Assembly (NCBI GenBank): GCA_008931825.1
Contig: QXVZ01016088.1
Location: forward strand, 1 to 23,309
Reading direction: 5' to 3'
Source: Phallusia fumigata
Lineage: Eukaryota > Chordata > Ascidiacea > Phlebobranchia > Ascidiidae
Length of the DNA stretch: 23,309 nt
Part shown: piece by piece, positions 8,822-19,576 of the stretch
Numbering within the stretch: position 1 is the stretch's first letter
Layout: each line of letters opens with the position of its first letter
Made by a program: the position numbers and the translations under genes
Notes under the pieces: model-generated
The model's input: only the letters and a program-made list of their open reading frames with translations
Told to the model about the DNA's origin: nothing
The model's database searches: none

Positions 8822-10502
8822 TTTTATTGCTTACCTTAAACAACTAACTAACCTAATAATTTTAAAGTGCATCGATCAAAGTGATTACATTGTAATGCAA
8901 AACTTTCATTAAATGGTTGATGATGACAACAGCGATTATATTGCAATATTACTTTGTATTGGATGTTTTTTATATTACATAAGCTCTCTGGCAGTTCTGT
9001 GTTTAAATATTCTACTCTTCGAGTCTGTGTCTTATGTTTTCGAACTAAACACTTTTCTCGGTATAAACTCCAACTGTTCGGAAGAAAAACCGACGAACTT
9101 GCTAAAAAATGTTTTTTCTGTTAACTAAACAACGCTGTGCGCACGAAAAATCATTTATTTCCCACTAGATGTCAGAAGTTTAAACGCCAAACCACAGTCG
9201 GTGTCCGTCGGCAATGTTTTCAAAGCCAGTGCGACAGTTTAAATCTGAGGTTTTGCGATATATACTGCTCGTTTTCGATATCACATGCAAAGCTTACACA
9301 CGCTTTGATTGCAGGAAAAACGGATCGACGACGCAACGAAAGATAATGTTTAGCTCAGCACAGTACACAGCGTGTTTGACTGTTTGCTTTTTGAACACTG
9401 CAGGGCGTAAACGTGCTACCTGAAAGGAAAACAGAGGTGTTTAAGTACGGTATAGCTTGTAAATCAGTAACGCAAGATAAACGTAAATGCAAGCAAACGA
9501 CAGAGCGAAGGGGTCCAGTAAATTTGAAATAACGCATAACTTATTAAGGGTTATGAAATCGAAAGAATTACTTGAGGTTGCCTGCTGTGATTTTTTGTAA
9601 TACATTCTAACATTTTGCTCGGATTTGAGCATTTCTAAAAGGCTATTCTTTAAGGAATGGATTCTGTTTCACACTTTTCCATGGGTAATACACTCTTTAT
9701 AGGTAACAAATCCTTAAAACCTAAATGCGTAAAACTTAAATGCAAAACTATCTAAAAAACGTTATGCTAAAAGCAAGACAGCTGTCGCGCTGTTCACTTT
9801 ATTGCAAACATGTTTAAACTTTTGTATTTTTATTTGTTCCAACTGTTGTTTTTTTTTTGTTCAGCTTGTCTGGTTCAATTCATTTTCTTGCATCTTACTC
9901 ACAAGATAGCGCAATTGCATACCTCTGTGACTTTACAATGCTCTCACGAAACTGCACATTGATTTTGCGTCTGCCTAAACCTCCCGACATATCATTTTAT
10001 TTTTGACCGTTGATCCACATGGATTTACCATTGAAATATTCGCGAGCATCGATCGTCCCTCTCCGCGCACTTTATTTGCATTGCAGCCGTGATTCCAAAC
10101 ATTTGCTGGATTACTGTTGATTTAACGAAAGGGTTTTTGAAAAAAGTTTTTTTGTGAAACGACGTCGACTAATTCAACATTTGAGATCACGTCGTGTTTC
10201 TGAACAAAGCGTGATCCCATTCACCGGTGACCGAGACAGGATTAGAACCCACAACCTTGCGAACACAAGCCAGCCGCGCTAACCACTCGGCCATCTTGAC
10301 GAAAAAAAAGCAACAATTGTCTATTTATAGCACATGTTTTCTTACCATGGCATATGGTAAACACACAACATGCGACAAACATTAAAAAAATCCCTATTTG
10401 CTGTGCGGTGAATTAATACTGGGGAGTACAACAGGAAATACAGCGGAAGGTCATTTAGTAAGCTGATATACTGAGTTAGGTATATGTTGCCAAACTACAG
10501 GG
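8822..10502. other. Intergenic region between FOLR-like B and FOLR-like C
   Basis: About 1.7 kb holding the promoter side of gene B and the 3' side of gene C. Small open frames here have no recognisable motif. The only identifiable element is the SINE at 10228-10300. No canonical poly(A) hexamer for gene C occurs in the first 180 bases past its stop. Confidence 0.5.
10228..10300 (-). mobile_element. tRNA-like SINE, minus-strand copy of the 2358 family
   Basis: On the minus strand there is a perfect A box (TGGCCGAGTGG, 10283-10293) and a near-consensus B box (GGTTCTAATCC, 10239-10249), with the same GTTAGCGC, TTCGCAAGGTTGTG and TGTCTCGG blocks as the copy at 2358-2429. Similarity ends near the edges of the tRNA-like head, so the two tails differ. 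Confidence 0.65.
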
Positions 10503-13500
10503 TCAGTGTAGAAAAAGGACAATTGCTGACGTCATCATGGTTGCGAGCACCCCCAGTTGTACCCTGCTTGCGTCACAGGACATTCCCTTGTCCTTGGCGT
10601 AAAGTTTTGCCACCTGCGAAAGATAGGAATTTTGTGATTAAGAAGTGTTTACTTTCACCTTACATGATTGGTGGCAACTGAAGCTATCGGCGGTCCATTG
10701 ACGCCAGGGGGAGATAGAGGGCAACAATGCGGATACGTGTTTTTAGGTTTAAGCAGAAAACCATAATATTCGGGCATTTAATATTTCTGTTTTCATACTT
10801 TAAACACTGAGCTTTGCCACGACTGCCGAGTAGTTAGCTCTCGCTCTCAAGGTTGTGGGTTCTAAACCCGTGTAACCACCTCTCGCTCTCAAGGTTGTGG
10901 GTTCTAAACCCGTATAGATAGCTTAGAATCCGATGGGTTTTACAAGATTCCAGAGTTTCCAAATTTGAGAACGTTACATGAATGAATATATAAGCCGCAA
11001 TATAGGAGTGTGCAACCTGCGGCTCACCAATGAAATTTGCGCCGCCCGCGAAACGATTTCTGTGCATAACTGTCGAGTAATTCAAGTTTCTTTTTGTTTT
11101 TCCGACATGCAATAGAACAAGCAACTAATGTTAAAAAAAAGTTGGTCCCGCAGCCTCCTCCGATTTATTATATTTGGCCCTTCAGCAATAAAGGTAGCAG
11201 ACCCCCTGAGATATAGTGTAACCCAATAAGGCGTAGTTCCGCTGATTAGTTAATGATATAAATGAAACAAACCCGTTTTACCTGATCATTCGGATTTTCG
11301 GTTCCAATAAACCAAAGGAACATTGCTGAGCCTCCCGATGGCGCAACCTTGAACCGGTTCGAGTAAATGGTTTCGCACATATTTTTGGCGGTTATAAAAA
11401 TTTCGGAGAACTTCTTGCAGCCTCCGGCACATTTCGTTGTTCCTGGCGAAAACGAAGAAACCGATAAAAAATTAACAAAGTGCGCAGATATGAAAGATCA
11501 TTTAAGCATAGTAATAAAATTAACATAGAATTTCAAAATCTTAAAGGTTCCAATTGCAGAAGACCTCCCCCGCACTTCAGAATTAGCTTAGTGGTTGGGT
11601 TAGTTTTTTCGTCGTTTGCTCCAAAATGATAAATATCGAATAGTAGTCGTATCCCCTGATAAATCAAACTAATTAGAAACAGATAAACCTGACCGTTTTA
11701 ACACGCTGTGCCATATTACAATAAATCATTTAGGAGCAAACAACTGAATTTTGTTAACGTGATTCCATACAATCATAAAAAATTATACTGGTCCAAGTAG
11801 TTCTTAAGAAAAAACTTAATGTTCTTTTAAATGTTTTGGCAATAACTTGTGCCATCATCGGTGATACAATATAAGGCTTGCACCAACCACGCGGGCAGAA
11901 TCTATGTACTATTGTAGAATATTTCACTTTTACAAAACTCCCCCTTATTACCACACAATAACAAAAAACAAAAACAAATACAAGTAGGTACATGCAAACA
12001 TTCGCAGTTTTTTTTACTTACCAGTGGTATAGTTCCAGGGGCTTGTCCAATCACTGTTGCAAGTGTAATCATTCTTGCAATCGTTGTACCATGTGTTGCA
12101 TGTATCCACTTTTAATGGGATTCCAACAGGTTTTTGCATCGCCGAGTTTGTGATCTTGGCGACACAAAAAAAAAGAAAATTTTTGCTAGGTGAAACGTGC
12201 GGTTCTAGGCTTAGGTGAAGTTAAGAATAATGGGAATGTCCTGGATAAGCAATATCTAAACCTCCAACATGTTTACCAATGATCACCGTACAAATTGTAC
12301 AAAGTATTATACCGACTGATTCTGTCAGCATCTGAGACTGTTCTCTCAAATTTCGAGATTAGGAATAATGGGAGTTGTATTTCAGGAAAATGAATTTATA
12401 CATATAGTCAATAAGGAACAATAAAGCAAATTTACTCCGATTAAAGTCGAAAAAAGTATTCGTACTCAGATGATGCCGCAAATAACTCCAATAAAAGGTG
12501 TCAATTCAACACGATAAAAACACAATATCAGCAGAACTCCTTTAGGAGTTTTTCCTCAAATTAGATATCTGACTTTTGTTTTATAGCGTTCCCAACTAAA
12601 AGTTCCTAACTCGAGCAAAACATCGACAAATTTTGCAACACTAACTTACGTTCTGTAGCCACGGTCCTGTATTCGGTGAGCAGAAAAAGAAACAATCGTT
12701 TTCCCTGAACCGTTCCTTGCAGCTCTTCGACATCGCCACTGGGCAATGGTCATAGGTGAAGACGCTGCTTGATCCATTGCTTCGCATGTACACTTGTGTT
12801 TCGTTGGCCGCATAGCAGCAGGAGCGTTCTTTGAAGGCCGAACACTGTAAAACAAATTGTTCCCGATTTTACAACAGCAATAACAAAAAAGTTAAATGTC
12901 GGCTGTTTGATATAAGTTACTTGCAGGTTGCTAAGAAGCAGTGGCTCTCATACTTTTATTTGCTTAAAGACCCTTCGCGATTTTTTCGATGACTCACAGA
13001 CCACTAAAAATTTATTTACTCGAATTAAACTTACTCGATTACAATTTAGCAAATTTTCTGTGTGTGCCACAATCAAGCCGATTGGTACATACGCCACAAA
13101 GGGCGCAATTAATGCTGCACATGACACTNATTTTACAACAGCAATAACAAAAAAGTTAATGTCGGCTGTATGATATAAGTTACTTGCAGTTTGCTAAGAA
13201 GCAGTGGCTCTCATACTTTTGTTTGCTTAATGACCCTTTCGCGATATTTTCGATGACTCACAGACCGCTAAAAATTTATTTACTCGAATTAACCTTACTC
13301 GATTACAATTTTGCAAATTTTCTGTGTGCGCCACAATCACGTCGATTGGTACATACGCCACAAAGGGCGCAATTAATGCTGCACATGACACTTACATTAA
13401 GAAGATTTCAGCACTTATGCGAGAAAGCATCGATTATCAGAGACTGAAGACGTTTCGCGGACCCCACTTTGACCACTGTTGTAAGGTATTTTGGTAAAAT

Positions 13501-14971
13501 GGGAAAGTGGCACTACACTTAAATCTCTAGTTTAAATTGTTCATTTGATGTGAACGGAATCAAACACTGAGCTTTGATTTGAATAAACCCTCTAAATACC
13601 AAAATAAACAAATGTAAAAATTTCTTTTGAAATGCATTGAAAAGTTAAGTTCATTCTGTGCTTATGTTGTCATTGATCCTTGACTTTATCTGTCCAGGTA
13701 TCAAATTTACTAAAACTGGAATCTGAACCAGGTTCGACTTTCAACAGTTTAGAACTTTATTTGTACATGAAGGAAATATGTTGGTGCAAGAGTGAATTGT
13801 ACAAGTCAACTGCTTACGTTATGAAGGCAGGGACTCTCTAGAAAACACCCATCTGCTGCGAGCTTACAACTGAAGACACAGCTTACTGGGAGCTGCTTTT
13901 GCACAAACAAAGCGGTTGTGCCGAAAATTTAATCTGTAATAATCGAAGAGCAATGTACTACACGCCCCTAAAGATTAACTGAACTGGTGGTTTCAAGGTT
14001 TTTGAAACCCTTACTTATCATTCTTCGACTTTTGAAGTTAAAATGTCTGGGTGAGTATTTTTCGTTTCACCTACATTTAAACTATTGAATTTTAAAAATC
14101 ATTTATTTTTTGGAGATGTCTGGTAGCCTGGAAAATCTTTCAAAGAGGCAAACGTCGAAGACCCCAAAAATGCCCCCCCTTTTCCCAAAACAAAGTAATC
14201 CTCCCTTAAAAAGCGGTGATTTAGTCTCCTAATGATAACAACAACCTAATTGTATAATCTACGTCTTTGTGTTTGATTAATTTCTCTTTCTGACAACCTG
14301 ACTTTCATTCCTTCGCGAACCACGTGGCTTGGGTTGAGAATAACTTCGCCAGATGTTTAGGAAATTACGTCATGCGGTAAAGGCTAGACACACAAAGCAG
14401 ACGAGTAAACTGTCAGACGGCAGTTGCCTATGCTGCTCAGCAGAATTTCTCTTGTGTTTGCCTGGATGTAATGCTTTTCGCGCTGCATGCAACTTTGCAA
14501 GCCTACACCAATGATTTTCAACCTTGTTTGATACATTCCCCTTTTGACCATTTTGAAACTTAAAATCATCCCATAGTAGTCAAGAAGTGCTATAAAGCAA
14601 CATTAAAAGGTTTGAAACAGTTGGTCTACCTCAAAAGTGATACTACACTTATCATGAATAACTTCCCTTAACTCATAAAATTCCTCCCGGGGAAGCATTA
14701 CTCCTAGATTGGGAGCCATTCAGTACATAATTACGTTTAATATAGACGGTACAGTGGTACTGAAAATCAAGTAAACAACCACAGTAATTTTGTAATTTCA
14801 AGCCATAGTATTTTTTTGCCATATTACTTTGAATTGAAGGCCGGGTTCCGCACTGGCCACAGATTTAAGACCCCTTCCTGTCATACAAGCATTACAAACG
14901 TTTGCTGAGTTCGTGGCACCCACAGAAACCAAAGAGAATGCACAGAGCAGAAGAAAGATTTCGAACTTCAT
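10503..14971 (-). CDS. FOLR-like C: folate receptor / riboflavin-binding family protein, five exons
   Basis: Exons in coding order: 14828-14971, 12650-12844, 12022-12154, 11282-11442, 10503-10613 (744 nt, 247 residues), GT-AG introns of phases 0, 0, 1, 0. Signal peptide about 1-19, CNAC at 26-29, then CSAFKERSCC, YDHCPVAMSKSC, CSPNTGPW, WYNDCKNDYTC, a divergent SDWTSPWNY (the usual GW.W becomes PWNY), FLWF...NPND, and a hydrophobic tail ending FLH. Sixteen mature cysteines match genes A and B. Sequons are NET, NGS and NYT. Folate-contact positions are the most altered of the three: Asp81 to Asn97, Tyr85 to Phe101, Arg103 to Ala118, Arg106 to Lys121, Trp140 to Tyr. Intron 1 (about 2 kb) holds a duplication with an N and an hAT MITE; intron 4 a SINE and a MITE-like element. 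A weak TATATA lies 30 bases upstream of the ATG on the minus strand. The start is the only ATG before the hydrophobic leader. Ligand unknown. Confidence 0.9.
10817..10915 (+). mobile_element. tRNA-like SINE with duplicated B-box segment, intron 4 of FOLR-like C
   Basis: The A-box region (TGCCGAGTAGTTAGC) resembles the 2358 family. The following 34-base segment CTCTCGCTC...AACCCGT occurs twice (10838-10871 and 10880-10913, period 42), so the unit has two B boxes (GGTTCTAAACC). It is antisense to gene C. Confidence 0.6.
11003..11208. mobile_element. Possible hAT-like MITE in intron 4 of FOLR-like C
   Basis: The left end reads TAGGAGTGTGCAACCTGCGG and the right end, reversed, begins CAGGGGGTCTGCTACC. 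These are similar imperfect termini in the style of hAT elements that start CAGGGGTGTGCAACC. No convincing 8-bp target duplication flanks it, so the boundaries are tentative. Confidence 0.5.
12866..13392. repeat. Direct duplication of about 263 bp split by one N (13129)
   Basis: Bases 12866-13128 and 13130-13392 are the same sequence with roughly 11 substitutions and two single-base indels, about 95% identical. The junction is exactly the single N at 13129. This is what two overlapping contig ends from different alleles look like when joined without merging. It lies in intron 1 of gene C and does not touch an exon. Confidence 0.85.
13202..13478. mobile_element. Candidate hAT-like MITE in intron 1 of FOLR-like C
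   Basis: The left end CAGTGGCTCTCATACTTTT and the right end, reversed CAGTGGTCAAAGTGGGGTCCG, share the hAT-style CAGTGG terminus with looser similarity inward, including a GACCC/TCGCG block on both sides. A second copy of the left end at 12939 belongs to the N-split duplication. The flanks (CTAAGAAG and TTGTAAGG) do not form a clear target duplication. Confidence 0.45.
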
Positions 14972-17231
14972 AATCGCCCTACGTAAACCTACAACCGATT
15001 GTATATAAAACGTTAATCACTTGAAATAAATGCTATCTGTCAGTTTAATTTGATTCATATTATTTTTTCCTGTTGATGGTATCTTATCTTCCGCAATCCA
15101 AGACAAACTTGACATAGCAATTTTATTGCATTAACGACTGGAATAATCTGTTTATTAATACATAACTAATACCGGCTGTAACTTTATGATGCAGCGTACT
15201 TACTCTAAAAGGTTTTCCCAAGGCTAACTTACAGGTTTTAATCGAACTTGCAAGGCACTTTATATCGATTTTTTTCTCTAATCTCTCAAGCAGCTTTGTC
15301 AGCCGCAGGTGAAGTTTGCACCGTATAGCTCCAACATTCCATAATTTACAACACACATTCTGAACCACAATGAACCACACGTTCATGCCTCGAGCCATAC
15401 TTATTACCGTGTATTAATTCGGTGGTACTTTAAAATTGTAAAGAAACGCGGCCAACGATGTGTTTGTGCATTGCCCCGCTGATTTCCCTTGACGTAGTGT
15501 GGTAAAATGTCACCGCTGCTGTCAACTAATAAAGTAACAACATCCTCTCGATGAGGGTGAATGCCGAATGACTCGTGTTTAGAGTAAAGTTGTGCAGTCT
15601 TGCAAAAGCTGCTTGCAAGCTTGCATGATGATATGTAAGTTGCAGGCGAATAGGCTATTTGTTCTCATTAAGGAAAAATGTATTTTGAGGGCACCTGCTA
15701 CATTCCAGTAAAATCCAATATATGGGGTGTATCCTACTGTCGCTGACGACATTTTATGTGCAAAACAAATCTTTTTCTTGTCAGTGTATTCCCGCAAGCG
15801 AAACAAAAACTGAACTTGTTGATTGTAATTGCAAAAAATTTACTTTTCATATATCATATTAGGCTACCACTGGGAGCATCTGAAGCTTTTTTATAACCAA
15901 GATTTTCTTTTTAATGCATTTGTCACATTTAAGTTGCTAAAAACAAATGGTACTTTGATGAATGTTGTTAATATGTCTGCAGCAACAAGGAATTTTGGTT
16001 TTGATAAGCTTAACTTAACTGTGACAAACTGGTTTTAGTCATTTTTTGACATTGCCTTAAGTTAAGCTAGGTGGGTTGTGTATTGTAAGAAGTAAATCCT
16101 CCGGAAAAGGCTACAAATGGGAAAAAAATGCAATTGGTGAATTAACTTGATGTAAATTCGTAGGGTAATTTATGTTTGACGTTAGCAGATGTATCGTAAC
16201 TTTGGCGAAAGTTGTTTCCAAATCAAACCAAATTCAAACCTTTCTATTTTTTATGTTTGTAAACTTATTGTGCCAGTTATATGATATTTATAGCGAGAAG
16301 TTTGTTAGCCATGCGTGACGTTTCTTTCTTTTGTGATTGGTCCAATGTTGATACATGTAGCTACAGGGGCTAAACAAGTGCAAAGTTTGTTGCGAATCAA
16401 CTTTGTTGTTTGTCTTGTTTTTGCGGTTTAATTGCTGCACGAATGAAAGTCATGCTTGCCGTAAGAAATTTGTGATGGTCTCAGTAGAGGTTGCTGTAAT
16501 TTGCTGTGATTGATTCGTTAAAAAGATGTTACCGTTTTCAGGAAGCAGTCGTATTTTGTTGTTGTTTTTGAAGCCCTGATTTGTTTTATTTTTTGCAATA
16601 CCTTTACGCCCACTAGAACTAAAATTTACATGCATGCTGACATATTACTGGTGTGAATCGTTTTTTATTGCAACAAACCAAAACATAAAGCAAGTGAATT
16701 CTTTAAATATGTTTCTGCTGAGTTGTGAGTGACTTTCTTCATCTTTTCCATCCGAATTCAGCAACACCTTTGCTTTGCACGCATAAATGTTCTCATTTNT
16801 TTTGTTGTTGTTTTTGTAGCCCTGATTTGTTTTATTTTTTGCAATACCTTTACGCACACTAGAACTAAAATTTACATGCATGCTGACACATTACTGGTGT
16901 AAATCGTTTTTTATTGCAACAAACCAAAACATAAAGCAAGTGAATTCTTCAAATATGCTTCTGCTGAGTTGTGAGTGACTTTCTTCATCTTTCCATCCGA
17001 ATTCAGCAACGCCTTTGCTTTGCACGCATAAATGTTCTCATTTTTGTGCAGTTAATGTTATTTCGCTGAAATTGTTTTTTTTTAACAAAACAGGTTTAAA
17101 ATAAACTTTTCAGGTTTAAATTTAAACTGACAGCATCACAAACATTTGGCAATATAATTTTACTAAGGCCCCATATTTTATTGCAGAATCATAGCAGCGT
17201 TGGTTAAGGGTTTGTTGTTTAATCAGAAGTT
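14972..17231. other. Divergent intergenic region between FOLR-like C and the transgelin-like gene
   Basis: About 2.3 kb separates the start of gene C (minus) from the start of the transgelin-like gene (plus), so it should carry both promoters. A paired CCAAT motif (GATTGGTCCAAT, near 16336) is the only element I would name. I found no clear CArG box, which might be expected for a muscle gene. A 246-bp duplication around an N is listed separately. Small open frames here show no motif. Confidence 0.5.
16554..17043. repeat. Direct duplication of about 245 bp split by one N (16799)
   Basis: Bases 16554-16798 recur at 16800-17043 with only a few differences (for example GAAGCCC/GTAGCCC, ACGCCCAC/ACGCACAC, one T missing in TTTTCC). 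The junction is the single N. As with the duplication at 12866, an unmerged overlap of contig ends is the simplest reading. It lies just upstream of the transgelin-like gene. Confidence 0.85.
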
Positions 17232-19576
17232 ATGGCGAATCAGGGGCCAAGTTATGGTCTAAGTCGAGAGGTGAAAATGAAGGTAAAACTTTGTGGCAAA
17301 ATTTTTTGGAATATGCAGTGGCAAGCTATTAAGTGAAAACAGGCGATTTTGTAACCACAAGCCTTACAGATTTTCTTTTTGGAAATACATAACTAGAAAT
17401 TGTATTCTATTTGGATAAAATCACTATATTTTTAACATGTAAAAGTTGCTGCATACAGCAATATAAATTCAAATGACAACTTATTTTGATATCATTTCAT
17501 GCAACTTTGCTTTTTAAAAAACTGTCAAGTTTTAAAAACAAATGATTTCCTAAAGACAAAGTTGTTTTTTATGTGGTAACCTTGTCACTGCGGTAAGTAA
17601 CAACATGATGTGTGCAGATGGCTGCCAAATATGATGAACTTTTGGAGGATGATTTGAGAGAATGGATTGCAGCAAGTTCCGGTTGTGCGATAATGAGAGA
17701 CCAGTCCTTCCAAAATTGGCTAAAAGATGGACGTGTTTTATGCTAGTATGTTTGCATGTGATTACATAAGAAAACAGTGTTTTGGTTGCCTGTTTCTATT
17801 TAGTTTTGTACAAGCATTCTGATTGTGTTAAAGTCTATATAGCAACTGGATGAGTAGCTGTATTTGTCAATGAACCATTTTTCGATGCCGTGTAAATGCA
17901 AAACAAAGTTAAGACTGAAGTAAATGTCAATCTCCCAAACCTAGTTACAACCAAATATCGAAATATTCATGATATATTTTAAAAGTCTTACTCAGCTTTT
18001 TTTAAAGCAAAATAAACTATATTTTTACCTAGCTTGGTGGAGGCTTTACAGCCAGGAATGCTAAAGAAGGGAATGCCGCATGAAAAAATGCTGAATCCTT
18101 TTCGATGTGTACGTCAAGATTTTTTTTTTTTAAATATCATATGTATACTTGGCAAGAGGTTTAGTCCATTACACAGCCATAATGTTATTAGATGGAGAAC
18201 ATCAGCACATTTTTAGATGCCATCAAAGTGTTGGGAGTCCCTGAGCCGTCACTTTGCACGACAGCTGATCTTTTTGATGGCTCTGGAATGTCCCAGGTAT
18301 GTAGATTGTATATCGGCATACTAATCATCAATTATCAGCACTTGGTGCAATTAACATGTTGCCTTAATATTACTAAAAATTTTTCTAGCTGCCGTACGCT
18401 GTCGTTTTTTACCAGAATATTATGCATGTATTGTTTTTTTTGCATCTTCATTATGTAACTTTTACCACTTATTCTGGTCTGAAAATGCAATATGTCAAAA
18501 TGTCTGTGTGATAAATCATTTTTTTTACTCCTATGATACGTGTTTCTTCACACTTTCCAACATTTATTATTTTACTGTTTAAAACGTTTACAATTTATTT
18601 TAACTACAGGTTCAAACCTGTCTGCTTGCCCTGGTCGATCAAGTAAGTGACTTTTAGCATAATGTTTGTAGAAAACCTATTTTTATCATTACAATAATAA
18701 CTTTACAGGCCATGTCGAAGGGACTAACAGATACCGATATTGGACTTCACATTTCTGCAAAACAAAAAAGAAATTGGTCTCAAGAGCAACTTCGGGCTGG
18801 CGAAAGCATTATTGGACTTCAGGTAAAATTTCTTTGTAGCATGTATAATTTTTATCATTTGTGCTACAGAATGTTTTTATGTGGTTCGTAAAATGATTTA
18901 AGCAGTTTAAGCACGTTTTGATTTCTTTTTTGTTGTAAATAATACTAAAATAGGTATTTCCATGGTGTTTTACTTTGCCTTTTCACTGTCTGACATTAAT
19001 TTGTTAAGCCATTTCAGTCAAAAAAGTAATCAAATTTGCTAAAATATTGTATATATTGATATAAGGTAATGCAAAAGTCCCCAAATGTCATATTTTTGAA
19101 TTAAGTAAAGATTTAAAATCAAAATAACTATTAGCATCTATATCTTCAACCACATATCGTCATTTTCTAAACATCTCAATAAACTTATTAAATTACGATT
19201 ATATATTTATCAGCCCACATGAAGTAGTGTTTGTGCAGCTTGAGATAAGCTAAACTTAAACATTTGTATTTCATGTCAACATCCATGTTGTGTGCATTCC
19301 AGAACTTGATCATGATAGCAGTGTACAGCTGAGAATAGATGGTTTAAGGTTAATGTCCCTAGCTGCATCTTTCTTGCCTTGACAGTCCAAAGCAATCATG
19401 CACATGTAGCATGCCGCATGCCATATGTTTTTATGTGTGTTACAGAAAAAGGGCATTTTTGTGTGTTTCAGGCTGGAACGAACAAATGTGCAAGTCGGGC
19501 TGGCATGACAGCCTACGGGGCCTCGAGGCCGATATTTGACAAGAAGTATACAATGAACCAAAATCATGCCAAATAA
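17232..19576 (+). CDS. Transgelin/calponin-like actin-binding protein, seven exons
   Basis: Exons: 17232-17282, 17618-17745, 18033-18108, 18192-18296, 18610-18642, 18709-18822, 19472-19576 (612 nt, 203 residues; vertebrate transgelins have about 200). Introns are GT-AG. The N-terminus MANQGPSYGLSREV is nearly that of vertebrate transgelin. A calponin-homology domain spans about 20-140 (KYDELLEDDLREWI, FQNWLKDGRVLC, MENISTFLDAIKVLGVP, TADLFDGSGMSQVQ). A single calponin-family repeat follows at 166-185 (IGLQAGTNKCASRAGMTAYG), then a short tail ending NHAK. One repeat rather than three favours transgelin over calponin. Expected role: binding and bundling actin filaments in muscle or cytoskeleton. 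Exon 5 is only 33 bases. The codon split by intron 2 gives Tyr60 where the family usually has Lys (CKL). The start is the only ATG before the conserved N-terminal motif; a second in-frame ATG opens exon 2. No AATAAA is seen within 500 bases of the stop. Confidence 0.93.

Noticed and set aside
12928-13447. Pair of similar open frames as duplicated genes
   Set aside because: They arise from the N-split 263-bp duplication and MITE sequence inside an intron and have no domain.
1094-14971. A tunicate-style operon of the three FOLR-like genes
   Set aside because: Intergenic gaps of about 1.1 and 1.7 kb are far larger than the very short gaps of tunicate operons.
15123-15398. 91-codon minus-strand open frame upstream of FOLR-like C
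   Set aside because: No recognisable family motif, no exon partners and no resemblance to the FOLR-like first exons.
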